Positions 7,994-17,286 of a DNA stretch of 64,000 bases are shown here, one piece after another. Numbering within the stretch: position 1 is the stretch's first letter; every line of letters begins with the position of its first letter. The notes beneath the pieces were generated by a model, which saw only the letters and a program-made list of their open reading frames with translations, did no database searches and was not told the origin of the DNA. The stretch lies in assembly GCA_016717145.1 (NCBI GenBank), contig JADKGD010000004.1, positions 1 through 64,000 on the forward strand, given 5' to 3'. Made by a program: the position numbers and the translations under genes. Source of the stretch: Saprospiraceae bacterium. Lineage in GTDB: Bacteria; Bacteroidota; Bacteroidia; Chitinophagales; Saprospiraceae.

Positions 7994-10474
7994 CTATCTG
8001 TTCCCCAGTGGACTTTCACCTTTAAACAACCTATGAAGCAATTTAGAAAATCTTACTGATATGGCAACTAAATCTTTTGTTTCCAGAAGTAAATTTAAAA
8101 ATATGTCCGTGTTTTTAAAGCCGTATTCTTTGCGGGCGATCCCCTCAACCTGCTGAGATAGTGCTTTTTCGATGTTATCAAAAACAGACCTTTTGGCAGT
8201 TCGTATGTCTGCCAGGTCTTCATAATTATGAATATCCAATGAATTAGCAATATTGGCTAAATATGTTATTACCTCAATTTTAATTTTCAAAATTGTTTCC
8301 ACTTGAGTCACCTCAAGTTGTTTGTGCGCATTTTTGACATGTTTGTCCACAGCATTTATTATATAACCCAGTGATTGCAGTATATCCTGCATTAAATCAT
8401 TGCTTAAAATATAAAGTTGAGCCGTTTGTTTTTCGTTGAGTTTTGATTTTTTAATAGCTTTAAAAAGATTATTTTTGATATCTGAATAATAGACTACAAG
8501 ATCCAGATATATATTGGATGCTTTACTGATGCTTTCCTGATCTTCATGTATTAGACCTTCTATTGCGCTATGATAAGCATCTGAAATTTTTGACAGGCTT
8601 TCAGCAATTTTTTTTGCAGTTTTTGATAGTGCTATATCTGTGGTAAAATCAATCGCCAGAATAGTTTGTCTTGATAATTCTTTTCTGGCAACAACTTTCT
8701 TATGATTATAATTGGTATAAAAAATAAATGATGCCAGAATAATCATCATAAATATTAGTCCAACAAGTTTAAAGCTTAACAGGATAACAGCAATTATCGC
8801 TGCAGATAAAAATGCTACCACCGCGGTTATCAGCCAACCACCAATCACATTGATTACTCCTGCGATACGATATGTTGCTGACTCTCTGCCCCAGGCTCTA
8901 TCTGCTAAAGAAGTACCCATAGCTACCATGAAAGTCACATAAGTGGTAGATAACGGTAGTTTTAAAGACGTTCCCAAAGCAATCAGCATACTGCCCAGTG
9001 TAAGATTGACAGATGCCCTCACCAGATCAAAGGCCGGTGCATCCAATTCATCCGGATGTACAACGGGAATAAACTGTTCATTGATCTTATTTTGGATGGA
9101 CAATGGCACTATTGGCTTTAACCTTCCTGCAAAAGCTAGACTGGAATGGACAATTGTTCTGGACAGTAAATTGGATGAAAAATTTTCATCTGTTTCTTCC
9201 TGTGACCCCAGTTTCACTTCAGTTTCAGTAACTGTTCGTGCTTTTTTTGAAAACCACAAGGTTAAAGCCATGATTAAACCTGAGATTAACAGATAAATAT
9301 AAGGCGTCTGAATAGGAAACTTAAGCCCTGTCATCATATAAGATGAAGCTGTGAGTGTACCTCCTGTAGCTAGATTGGCATTATGATACAGATCATATGA
9401 CTGCCAGCCTGCCAGCGGTACGCCAATGAAGTTGACCAGGTCATTTCCTGCAAAGGCCATAGCCAGACTAAAGGTACCTGCAAATACAACTATTTTTAAT
9501 GGATTAATATGAAAGCTATATAAAATGGAAAATAACAACATCCAAAAGGCGAAAATCAATAATAAAAATAAAGACATATTGTCTTTAAGAAAAACTACAA
9601 CGGATTCAATATCTTTATTTCCAAAAAAAAATTCATATTGCTCATCCTGTTTTCCGGTTGTTGTGGTTTTATTAAAAATCATTTCGCGTCCTTCTGTATC
9701 AACAATCATTATCCGGTTATCATCGCCTAGTGTATCAGCAGCTTTTGGGTTGATGGATTGAAGATAAGAGATTAATTCAGTTTTTGATAGGGACTCCGTG
9801 GTGTAAGTGGACTTTAATCCTTTGTAAACCAGAAAGTAACTGAGGGCTACCATAGCAAGAGATGCCCAGATAACGCCTGTATATTTTAATCTTTTGCGGT
9901 AATGGAAACTGAAAATTAATCTTGATATCCACATTACCAGAACGCCAAAAGAAAATGCTATAAATACTGAAAGAAAAATACCCGAAATGATGGTATTGGT
10001 TTTGTTCCAGTTGAGATATCCTGTTATCCCTTTTACAGTATCATTAATATTGAATAAGTAATTTAGGGGTAAATCATCAGACATAACTTTGAAAGCAGCC
10101 ACAATAATGGATGCACCAAGTAGTTCAAATATAATGGACACAGTTGTGGAAGTAGGCAGGCCTAAAGTATTAAATGCATCCAATAAAAGAATATCTGTGA
10201 GCATGACAGCTAAGAAGATAATCATTACATGCTCTAAAGAAAAATACTCCGGATTAAATATACCTTCCCTGGCTATTTCCATCATTCCGGCAGAAGTAAG
10301 GGCACCTATAAATATACCACCCGTAGCCACCCACATAATGGTTCGGAAAGAAGCTACTTTTGAACCAATAGCTGAATTCAGAAAATTTACTGCGTCATTA
10401 CCTACTCCTACAACCAAATCCCCTACAGCTAAAACAGCTAAAATAATGACGCCAACTAATAAAAAAGTTTCCAA
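7994..10474 (-). CDS. PiT-family inorganic phosphate transporter fused to PhoU-like domain
   Basis: An 826-residue inner membrane phosphate (or metal-phosphate) symporter. Both PiT signature repeats are present: VGVGNDAVNFLNSAIGSKV near residues 23-41 and FAGNDLVNFIGVPLAG near 340-355. Each is embedded in multiple hydrophobic helices, with a hydrophilic insert at about 230-295. Residues ~600-826 are cytoplasmic and all-helical, like the DUF47/PhoU domain that usually sits in a separate gene beside PiT. The fused form is common in Bacteroidetes. The pyruvate-kinase-like gene follows on the same strand. Confidence 0.93.
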   Translation of the reverse strand: METFLLVGVIILAVLAVGDLVVGVGNDAVNFLNSAIGSKVASFRTIMWVATGGIFIGALTSAGMMEIAREGIFNPEYFSLEHVMIIFLAVMLTDILLLDAFNTLGLPTSTTVSIIFELLGASIIVAAFKVMSDDLPLNYLFNINDTVKGITGYLNWNKTNTIISGIFLSVFIAFSFGVLVMWISRLIFSFHYRKRLKYTGVIWASLAMVALSYFLVYKGLKSTYTTESLSKTELISYLQSINPKAADTLGDDNRIMIVDTEGREMIFNKTTTTGKQDEQYEFFFGNKDIESVVVFLKDNMSLFLLLIFAFWMLLFSILYSFHINPLKIVVFAGTFSLAMAFAGNDLVNFIGVPLAGWQSYDLYHNANLATGGTLTASSYMMTGLKFPIQTPYIYLLISGLIMALTLWFSKKARTVTETEVKLGSQEETDENFSSNLLSRTIVHSSLAFAGRLKPIVPLSIQNKINEQFIPVVHPDELDAPAFDLVRASVNLTLGSMLIALGTSLKLPLSTTYVTFMVAMGTSLADRAWGRESATYRIAGVINVIGGWLITAVVAFLSAAIIAVILLSFKLVGLIFMMIILASFIFYTNYNHKKVVARKELSRQTILAIDFTTDIALSKTAKKIAESLSKISDAYHSAIEGLIHEDQESISKASNIYLDLVVYYSDIKNNLFKAIKKSKLNEKQTAQLYILSNDLMQDILQSLGYIINAVDKHVKNAHKQLEVTQVETILKIKIEVITYLANIANSLDIHNYEDLADIRTAKRSVFDNIEKALSQQVEGIARKEYGFKNTDIFLNLLLETKDLVAISVRFSKLLHRLFKGESPLGNR

Positions 10475-11297
10475 AAACGTTAACTTTAGTTAATCAAGGA
10501 TGCAAATATTGAGAAACTTTACTGATAACCAATCAGTATTAACATTAAGTTATTGTTAATTCAATGGAGCCCACACTTTTATAAAAGGAATAAAGTAAGC
10601 ATCTAATATGATACAAGTACTTTGTCCGGATAAAAATTTAACCCTCTAAGATTTTTTATTTAATTTGATCAAAATTAATTTTTGTACAATTATATCCAAC
10701 GGGATTAAATTTTTTGGCATAAAAAATGTCAGATACAAAGACAACTATGGTAGCATAAGTTTTGGAAAAGTATTTAAAATTGGTCTTTAAATTACATTGA
10801 TAGCTTCCACAATTTATGTTGTCATGAGGTTGGTCAACTATTATTATTTCCTACCAAATTTTTCTGGAAAAATATACTGCTCATATGTTGGAAAAACTAA
10901 AATAAAGTGTCGCAGGCACTGAAAAAATAGCAAAACAAAAGAAATGGTCAGTTTTGCAGAACTGTATAAAAATCCGTTCTTTAATGCTTTGATGACGTAC
11001 GCTTAATTTTACGTGTGGGATTGATCGTAACTTTGATCAGTTCAATTATATTAAAAAAGAAAGCTATGCCTGATTCATTAAAATAAATTGAATTTTATAT
11101 AAATATTTTATAGTTTTGTATGGTAAACAATTAAAAAAAAAGTGACTACCCAGGTACCCTTCAGTTTTGGCTATGCCATAGAAAGACACGTGAATTTTTT
11201 AGGATATCATTTGTTTCAGATAAATATATATTTATAAATTACCTGTTTCGGTTATTTGGTGGCAGAAAAATTTTATATAACAAAAACTCAATATTAT
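10475..11297. other. 823-base gap without a recognisable gene
   Basis: AT-rich sequence between the divergent phosphate transporter gene and the gene at 11298. I see no open frame of weight, no RNA gene and no strong hairpin. The only supported element is the plus-strand promoter at 11088-11118. Confidence 0.5.
11088..11118 (+). promoter_or_regulatory. Putative complete Bacteroidetes promoter (TTG-N20-TAGTTTTG)
   Basis: TTG at 11088-11090 is separated by 20 bases from TAGTTTTG at 11111-11118, matching the -33/-7 layout. It would give a leader of about 170 bases before the gene at 11298. Confidence 0.5.
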
Positions 11298-11705
11298 ATG
11301 ACTTACAACATTGGAACAAAAGAAAAACCATTGGTGCTCAAAACACCACCTTTATCTTCAGAATACACCATGCATGTGGAAACAAAAGATGGTAAAGAAG
11401 TCCTTGTATGTACCGTAGGCAAAACGGTTTTATTGTACAACATCGATTGCCTGAAAGACTTACATAAGATGCTGAAGGATCACGGTGACTGGATGGAGCT
11501 GGGCAGTGCTGACGAACAAAAGCCGGCAAAGGAAGGAACAGTTGAAGCCTGGGGGAGATCGGAAAAAAACCCTGCAGGCGGCTGGTATGGACTCAAAAAA
11601 GGACTTCGCGGTCGATTTGGTATGTATGTACCACCTTTGATGGAAGCGCTTGGGCTTGCAGAAGTGACTCACGATGCAAAAGGTAACAAGATGAAGGCAA
11701 AATAG
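11298..11705 (+). CDS. Conserved hypothetical protein (135 residues), DUF6855-like
   Basis: A small soluble protein starting MTYNIGTKEKPLVLKTPPLS. It has a tryptophan-rich middle (GDWMELGSADEQKP, VEAWGRS) and a basic, glycine-rich WYGLKKGLRGRFGMYVPP near the end. I recall similar Bacteroidota proteins under DUF6855 but no function. The frame is open to a TTG at 11256; ATG 11298 is preferred because the protein then starts with a compact conserved-looking strand. Its stop is 5 bases before the dioxygenase-like gene, so the two are co-transcribed. Confidence 0.75.
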   Translation: MTYNIGTKEKPLVLKTPPLSSEYTMHVETKDGKEVLVCTVGKTVLLYNIDCLKDLHKMLKDHGDWMELGSADEQKPAKEGTVEAWGRSEKNPAGGWYGLKKGLRGRFGMYVPPLMEALGLAEVTHDAKGNKMKAK

Positions 11706-11710
11706 TATTC

Positions 11711-12412
11711 ATGGCAAGGTTTCTGGCAATCGGAATGGTATTGGTCTCATGGGCTTTAATGCTTAGCTGTAAGGGACAAATAAACAAAAACACAAGTTTA
11801 CCTTCTACCCCAATTAGCGTAAGTGATATGGTAGGCGGGCCTTTTGAAAATGGTGATTTTTTGTATATCGGAATGCCCAAAAACATAACTTCTGTGGATA
11901 CGAGTGCAGGCTGGACTCAAAAAGGCCAAAAGCTGCTGATCACCGGTACTATATTTAAGCTGGATGGAAAAACGCCGGCTCCTGATGTAATCCTATATTA
12001 CTATCATACTGACATACATGGACATTATGCCAATAAGCCTGATTTGGATCCAAGGGTCGTCAGACATGGTTACATTCGGGGTTGGGTTAAATCTGATGCC
12101 AACGGCAAATATGCCATTTATACCGTTCGACCAGCTTCTTACCCAAATACAGATCTCGAAGCACATATCCATCCGGCCATAAAAGAACCAAATATTTCCA
12201 AGGAATATTACATAGATGAATTTGTTTTTGATGATGATACATTACTTACAGGTGACAAGCGAAAAAAACTGCCCAATCGTGGTGGAAGTGGCATCTTGCG
12301 GGTGCTGACTTCCGGAGATCTTCAGATTGCAGAACATGATATTATTTTGGGTCTGCATATACCAAACTATCCTGAAACCATCAAAACGAAAAACAATCAG
12401 GTCTGGAGATAG
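11711..12412 (+). CDS. Intradiol ring-cleavage dioxygenase-like lipoprotein, probably frameshifted at its 3' end
   Basis: A 233-residue exported protein with a lipobox-like leader (LVSWALMLSC, Cys ~20). The core resembles protocatechuate 3,4-dioxygenase beta chains: ILYYYHTDIHGHYA, a carboxypeptidase-like turn SDANGKYAIYTVRPASYPN, then LEAHIHPAI. The tyrosines and the HxH motif fit the non-haem Fe(III) ligands (two Tyr, two His). Extracellular lipoproteins of this kind are common in Bacteroidetes, and their substrate is not established. After IPNYPETI the frame runs into TAG at 12410. A one-base shift near 12390-12395 would join it to the next entry, so the true protein may be about 400 residues. 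Confidence 0.8.
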   Translation: MARFLAIGMVLVSWALMLSCKGQINKNTSLPSTPISVSDMVGGPFENGDFLYIGMPKNITSVDTSAGWTQKGQKLLITGTIFKLDGKTPAPDVILYYYHTDIHGHYANKPDLDPRVVRHGYIRGWVKSDANGKYAIYTVRPASYPNTDLEAHIHPAIKEPNISKEYYIDEFVFDDDTLLTGDKRKKLPNRGGSGILRVLTSGDLQIAEHDIILGLHIPNYPETIKTKNNQVWR

Positions 12413-12924
12413 GTGAAGACAATCCTTCGTATATACCTTTTCATGCATGGGGTCCTGACAAGGGCAAAAAAACATGCCCTGTATGTAAATATGGACGTTA
12501 TCATGGCATCCAATTATTTGTCGGGAATAATCCAAATTGGGATGATATTAAAAAGTGGTTGACATTTTTAGACAAGGAGAGTATCGATAGAAGTAAGTAT
12601 TTGAAAGCATATTTTGTTTATGGAGATATAAATGGATATGACAAGGCAAAAAGACAACAAGAGTTGGAAAAAATTGGTGCAGAACTGAATCTCAAAAAAA
12701 TTGCCCTTACATTTGTACCTTCCATGACAGATACAGAAAGTGAGGTGTATCTGAATAAAATAAATCCTGATGTGGAAAACACCATTATTTTATTCAAACA
12801 CACATCGATTATTGACAAATTTATTGACCTGAAACCTACACCGGATAACTTCAGTCTTATCTCAACTATACTGGACAAAACAAAAGGGGACTACTTTCAA
12901 CTAGACCCTCCAAAACACGAGTAA
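12376..12924 (+). CDS. Thioredoxin-like domain segment lacking its own start; likely 3' part of the preceding gene
   Basis: An open frame from 12376 to TAA at 12924 without an ATG before the conserved region. It reads SGLEIGEDNPSYIPFHAWGP, then DKGKKTCPVCKYGRYHGIQL (a CxxC motif) and KKWLTFLDKE, and ends with a predicted alternating alpha/beta pattern. This resembles thioredoxin-fold segments in which CPVC is the redox or metal motif. The frame overlaps the dioxygenase 3' end, and a single added base in the A-rich run near 12390 makes one continuous protein. It may instead be translated separately from a non-ATG codon. Confidence 0.6.
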   Translation, partial: NHQNEKQSGLEIGEDNPSYIPFHAWGPDKGKKTCPVCKYGRYHGIQLFVGNNPNWDDIKKWLTFLDKESIDRSKYLKAYFVYGDINGYDKAKRQQELEKIGAELNLKKIALTFVPSMTDTESEVYLNKINPDVENTIILFKHTSIIDKFIDLKPTPDNFSLISTILDKTKGDYFQLDPPKHE

Positions 12925-12939
12925 AACATTTGACTTTTT

Positions 12940-13593
12940 TTATAATTTGACTTGCGCCACGGTTGCAAATTGAATATATTTTATATCTGAAAAAGTACCC
13001 AGGGTCAAGATGTTAAATAGTCTGGGTTTTATAGATTTACTTGCATTAATACCTTTATGCGTCAATACTTTATAACCGGCATTTTCATACATTTTTACGA
13101 TGCTTTTTGTCGTAAAAAATCTGACATGGGTTATATCCAATATTCCGTTGGCCTGGTAATCCCAATTTTTATTAAAAACCAAATCATATAAGTTTCTGAA
13201 ATATCTGATATTCGGGATCGAACTGATGACTTTACCTTCCGCCTTCATTTTGGTTTTTAATGATTTCAGAATGGTATACGGATCATAAATATGTTCTAAA
13301 ACATCATTACAAATCACAGTATCAAAATAGTGGTCAGGCAATTGATCCATAAGCTGCCCAACATCACCAATGAGTACTTTATCAAGATATTTTGAAGCTA
13401 CAAGACCTTGTTCTTTTTCGTATTCAATGCCCCAAACCTCGCAGTGATAAGTGTTTTTAAGATAGGTAGAAAATCCGCCTTCGCCACAACCGATTTCCAA
13501 TACTACGCCTATATTTTTAGGAAGGAATTCCATCATTTCCTCTCTGACATTAGAGAAATATCCTGACGGTTTGTTTATCAGATCTGCGCTCAT
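12940..13593 (-). CDS. Class I SAM-dependent methyltransferase
   Basis: A 217-residue cytoplasmic enzyme of the Methyltransf_23/UbiG-like type. Motif I is VVLEIGCGEGGFSTYL near residues 30-45, the acidic end of strand 2 is GIEYEKEQ, and motif IV is FDTVICNDVLEHIYDP near 90-105, followed by GKVISSIPNIRYF. These bind S-adenosylmethionine; the acceptor is unknown. Proteins ending with an FFTTKSIVKMYENAGY helix are often found with O-antigen or sugar modification genes, but no such cluster is here. It converges on the preceding plus-strand operon with a 15-base gap. Confidence 0.9.
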   Translation of the reverse strand: MSADLINKPSGYFSNVREEMMEFLPKNIGVVLEIGCGEGGFSTYLKNTYHCEVWGIEYEKEQGLVASKYLDKVLIGDVGQLMDQLPDHYFDTVICNDVLEHIYDPYTILKSLKTKMKAEGKVISSIPNIRYFRNLYDLVFNKNWDYQANGILDITHVRFFTTKSIVKMYENAGYKVLTHKGINASKSIKPRLFNILTLGTFSDIKYIQFATVAQVKL

Positions 13594-13757
13594 TTTTATA
13601 CATTTTTATTCCGGCCCAATTTAAGGATAATAATCGCTAGCTGGATAAGTTTCTACACTATTTAAGTTTTAAGCGGGAGGATATATCATCAGTGAATTAA
13701 ATCTTTATAACTGAAACGGCTAAAGTTCATTTATAAAAACTGCGGATAGTTACTGAT

Positions 13758-14939
13758 TTATTCAAAAACTATCTTTTTTGTTTGAGTGTAAACACCTTGA
13801 TGAACAAGCATAAAAAAAACACCGGAACCGACTTCATTTTTACAAATTTGCAGCGTGTTTTGTTTTAATTCACGTCTTGATAAAATTGGCTGGCCTAATA
13901 TATTATACACTGTAATATTGTAGGGCTTACCCAATTCCAAATTCAATAATTCAATAGTCATTTTATCATTGGATGGATTGGGGTAAATATTAATTTTGTT
14001 ATCCGTCACTGGTATATCATTGCTTGATGTAGGTGCGATCTGATTAAAAAACTTCCAGAATATTTCAGCGGCAGATAATGGATAATTAACCTTATTTGGA
14101 TATTGGTGTGTCATATTTTTTACCAGGGTAAATATATATGTGTTGGGTTTTTGTCCGGGCTTTGGTGTGTTAAATATAAATGAGTTAGTAATTGGTGTAA
14201 GGTTTTTTGTATATTCAAATGTAAGCCCTTCAATATCAAGAATACTTTTTGTTGGTTTTTGTAAAATAAAAATAATGGAATCACCGCCAAAAGGCAATGG
14301 ACTAATTCCTACGGCGCTGGTAAATCTGTCATCAAGCGTACCTGCCATATTCCAAATAGGAATTTTTAATACCGGTGTTATGGAATCAAGCACATTAAAC
14401 AAGCCGCCACTGCCTGCGACTGCTGAGAAGATATCCGGCGCATCTACAGCCAATTTATTTACAAATACACAACCATTGGAGAAACCTGAGGCAAAATTTT
14501 TTGCGGGATTTATATCAAATCGTGCTGTTAAAGTATCGACCATCTTGCGGACGAACAGGACGTCATCCTTGAAATCCTGGCTTAAATCCGGACATTTACT
14601 ATCCAACAAATCGCCACAATTCCACTTGGTTGTTTTTACTGGATTTCCTGTCTCATTGCTTAACACACAATATTCAAGTGACGTGGGAAAAACACTTATA
14701 AATTTTTCTTTTTCGCCTTCCTCTTTCCAACCGGAGATATTGTAAAATTTTTCTCCATCACCACTGGTACCATGAAACATAAAAACTACAGGGTAGCCTC
14801 CTTCAGGCATCACACCAGTAGGTTTTACGGCTATAAACGTTCTGTTTTTACCTTCACATTCAAATGTAATGTCAAACCGACTTTGAGATGACAATCCAAA
14901 GGTCAATATAAGCAACAGAAAAAAAACAGCTGGTTTCAT
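13758..14939 (-). CDS. Secreted LpqC/PHB-depolymerase-like esterase with T9SS sorting domain
   Basis: A 393-residue exported alpha/beta hydrolase. A signal peptide covers about residues 1-19. The oxyanion region is PVVFMFHGTSGDGEKF, and the nucleophile elbow is FASGFSNGCVF (GxSxG with Ser in GFSNG). The motif and domain order fit the polyhydroxybutyrate depolymerase/feruloyl esterase (CE1-like) group. The last ~75 residues are a T9SS type A sorting domain starting INIYPNPSNDKMTIE. It therefore acts outside the cell on an ester-bearing polymer or side chain that cannot be named from sequence. A TAATTTTG box lies 36 bases upstream. Confidence 0.85.
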   Translation of the reverse strand: MKPAVFFLLLILTFGLSSQSRFDITFECEGKNRTFIAVKPTGVMPEGGYPVVFMFHGTSGDGEKFYNISGWKEEGEKEKFISVFPTSLEYCVLSNETGNPVKTTKWNCGDLLDSKCPDLSQDFKDDVLFVRKMVDTLTARFDINPAKNFASGFSNGCVFVNKLAVDAPDIFSAVAGSGGLFNVLDSITPVLKIPIWNMAGTLDDRFTSAVGISPLPFGGDSIIFILQKPTKSILDIEGLTFEYTKNLTPITNSFIFNTPKPGQKPNTYIFTLVKNMTHQYPNKVNYPLSAAEIFWKFFNQIAPTSSNDIPVTDNKINIYPNPSNDKMTIELLNLELGKPYNITVYNILGQPILSRRELKQNTLQICKNEVGSGVFFMLVHQGVYTQTKKIVFE

Positions 14940-14974
14940 AATGATTTATTAAAAAATGTAAAAGGTAATGCTAA

Positions 14975-14982
14975 CAAAATTA
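14975..14982 (-). promoter_or_regulatory. Putative -7 box TAATTTTG for the esterase
   Basis: A TAnnTTTG match on the minus strand, 36 bases upstream of the esterase ATG. No clear -33 element. Confidence 0.4.
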
Positions 14983-15212
14983 GAAAAATATTTGCATTTG
15001 AAAAATTAATTTTATTTCCGGAATCAAAAATTATTTTCTAAAATACCTTATTAATGTGTAAATTGGCACATCATTTAATCCCACAAGCACTCCAGAAACA
15101 TAACTTTGCACAATTGACAGACAAATCATTTAGATCATTCAGATCATTCGTTTTGCCTCTCTATCCCTGCTTGCCCTGCTTCGAGCTTGCCTAAAGTCAG
15201 GCAGGCTTAAAA

Positions 15213-15360
15213 AGAAGGGGTGACGCAATGGGGACAATTTAACCGAGGAGTGTAGCAGCCCTTGAGCAAATTGTCTCACTAGGGTTTCAGTAGAAGTTAT
15301 ACTCATCCCCCGGCCCCTTCTCTTAAAAAAGAAGGGGTGACGCAATGGGTTGAGCCGGGG
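15213..15360. repeat. Intergenic repeat: duplicated 20-mer and nested GC-rich hairpin
   Basis: The 20-base string AGAAGGGGTGACGCAATGGG occurs at 15213-15232 and again at 15330-15349. The second copy sits in a nested hairpin: CCCCGGC (15308-15314) pairs with GCCGGGG (15354-15360), and CCCCTTCT (15314-15321) with AGAAGGGG (15330-15337). The surrounding gap 14940-15413 has no credible gene. The local rise in GC sets it apart from flanking DNA and suggests a dispersed intergenic element. Confidence 0.65.
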
Positions 15361-15413
15361 CAGTAAATAAATTCGTTGCTCTTCGTTCTGTTATTCGAGT
15401 TGTTCTACATTCA

Positions 15414-17285
15414 TCATTCAATTTTCACTACCTTTTCTTCCCTGATCAGGATACTTTTGCCAGCACTTCCCAAGTCCACAATCCTGACTATATATGTGCC
15501 TGCCGGTAGCTGTGTCATGTCCACATTATTGTGTCCATAATAGACACGCTGACTGATTACTTGTCGACCATTGATGTCATAGACAGTGAGTTGACCATGC
15601 TCGGGTATATACTCACCAATCGTGATGAGGAGCATGTCTTCTACGGGATTGGGAAAGAGTGTGATATCTGGTGTAGTGGATGTTTCATTATCCTCACTGC
15701 TGCTTGTACCTATGGTGATCGTCCTGCACACGGTATTAACACTGTTTTCATTGCTGACTGTGAGGCACACATTGTAGGTGCCATTTACCTTAAAGCTATG
15801 ATATGTATGTCTTGTACTGACCCGAGGGCTGTCATCTCCGAAGTCCCAACTCCATGTCTCGGGTCGGTAATATGACAAGTCTGTAAAACGCACTTTAAGA
15901 TGGTTTAGAGTGTCTGCCTCGTAGCGGTACTTTGCTATCGGGTGATTGTTAAGTCCGAGGGTATCGCAGTTAGAGCCATCCAGTGGACCAAGGTGGTAGT
16001 TAGGGTAATTTGGAGTACCTCTTGCAACAAAGGTTGGCAGTCTAATCGCATGTTGTGTCACCTGACATTTTTCGCCTGCTTCCTCCGGATATTCCATTCT
16101 GTGCCAGTGTAAATTGCTCCCGGCAGGACTACATCCATACAATTTACCATCCGGAGCTAACAACCACCAACTAAAATATGTGGATACGGAAAAAGTTGGT
16201 CCCCAAAATTCCTTAAAATCATCGTACACAGCCACTAATTTTTTTGACTTCTCAAGATCATCCTGGTATAGATCATATTGATATAATAACTTGCCATTTC
16301 CGGCATACATATATCTGCTATCAGGTGAGATTGCCATGCCTTGCTCCTGAACAAATGAACCTATTCTATTGATAACTACTTGTTTTTTTTGGCTGAAATT
16401 GCCGGTACTTCGATCAAAATCGTAGACCCATAAAAAATTATAAATATCATTCAGATATAAGTTTTCTATATATGCATATTTACTGCCATCAGATGAAAAT
16501 ACAGATTGGGCAAGCGATTCTATAGTTCTTATTTGACCTGTAGGGTGCAGGTGGTGAAAAACAATACCTGAGGGGCTCAATAAATATACATAAATATATC
16601 GATTGAAACGATCTATGCTTGTGATCCACCAGTCCCGGCCATTACCGTGTCTTACGGCATTTAAATATCCCGGATTTAATTCCCTACTTTCAAACAGGGA
16701 GTCCTTTAGGATCATCTTGCCTTGACCGTCATTAGCATTGATATTGATGATACCAAGATGTAATGATGTAGGAAAAGAATCACGTCGATCATCAAGATAC
16801 ACTTTATCCTGAATAACGGCCAGCAAATGACTTATGCCCGGATAATCCAAAATTATATTTAATTGAGGAAAATTGATGCCGGATTGCCAGGCAGATCCAT
16901 CAGGTGCATGATTTTCATAATTAAAATTTTCCCAACATGGGCCATAGAGGAGACTATCCCCACCATCCATGATATGATGCTCTTTATTAAACATATGCAT
17001 ACCATTGGAGTAAGCAAACAAGCTCCCTTTATCATCTGAATAACTGGTATTTGTTTCTCCAAAACTGTGCACAATGGTGTCGTCTCTGTATATCTTTACA
17101 GGATCAAAGTTGAAATCAAATCTTGTGGTACCATACATGTTTTTTAATGAATCTGGTATTGGAATAACTTCGGTATACCCCATAATCCAATGGTAGTCTC
17201 CTTTTTGAGAAGATAGAATATTACTTACTAAAAGTAGCATCGCCCATAAGGCGACGCTACTCATTTTAAAACTACTTACCGTCAT
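15414..17285 (-). CDS. Secreted propeller-like protein with PKD domain and T9SS sorting domain
   Basis: A 623-residue exported protein. A hydrophobic leader spans ~8-26 (MSSVALWAMLLLVSNILSSQ; the M at residue 8 may be the true start). The N-terminal ~400 residues alternate short beta strands with repeats such as SSDGSKYAYIENLYL, ISPDSRYMYAGNGKLLYQY and LLAPDGKLYG, like WD40/beta-propeller blades. A PKD domain follows at ~455-530 (FTDLSYYRPETWSWDFGDDS). The end is a T9SS type A sorting domain (ITLFPNPVEDMLLI). It starts one base after the stop of the 1237-residue gene, so both share an operon. Function unknown; adhesion or surface display is likely. Confidence 0.85.
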   Translation of the reverse strand: MTVSSFKMSSVALWAMLLLVSNILSSQKGDYHWIMGYTEVIPIPDSLKNMYGTTRFDFNFDPVKIYRDDTIVHSFGETNTSYSDDKGSLFAYSNGMHMFNKEHHIMDGGDSLLYGPCWENFNYENHAPDGSAWQSGINFPQLNIILDYPGISHLLAVIQDKVYLDDRRDSFPTSLHLGIININANDGQGKMILKDSLFESRELNPGYLNAVRHGNGRDWWITSIDRFNRYIYVYLLSPSGIVFHHLHPTGQIRTIESLAQSVFSSDGSKYAYIENLYLNDIYNFLWVYDFDRSTGNFSQKKQVVINRIGSFVQEQGMAISPDSRYMYAGNGKLLYQYDLYQDDLEKSKKLVAVYDDFKEFWGPTFSVSTYFSWWLLAPDGKLYGCSPAGSNLHWHRMEYPEEAGEKCQVTQHAIRLPTFVARGTPNYPNYHLGPLDGSNCDTLGLNNHPIAKYRYEADTLNHLKVRFTDLSYYRPETWSWDFGDDSPRVSTRHTYHSFKVNGTYNVCLTVSNENSVNTVCRTITIGTSSSEDNETSTTPDITLFPNPVEDMLLITIGEYIPEHGQLTVYDINGRQVISQRVYYGHNNVDMTQLPAGTYIVRIVDLGSAGKSILIREEKVVKIE

Positions 17286-17286
17286 T

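Noticed and set aside
15139..15345. Minus-strand 68-residue open frame in the repeat region
   Set aside because: It is made largely of the duplicated 20-mer and hairpin sequence and carries no protein signature.
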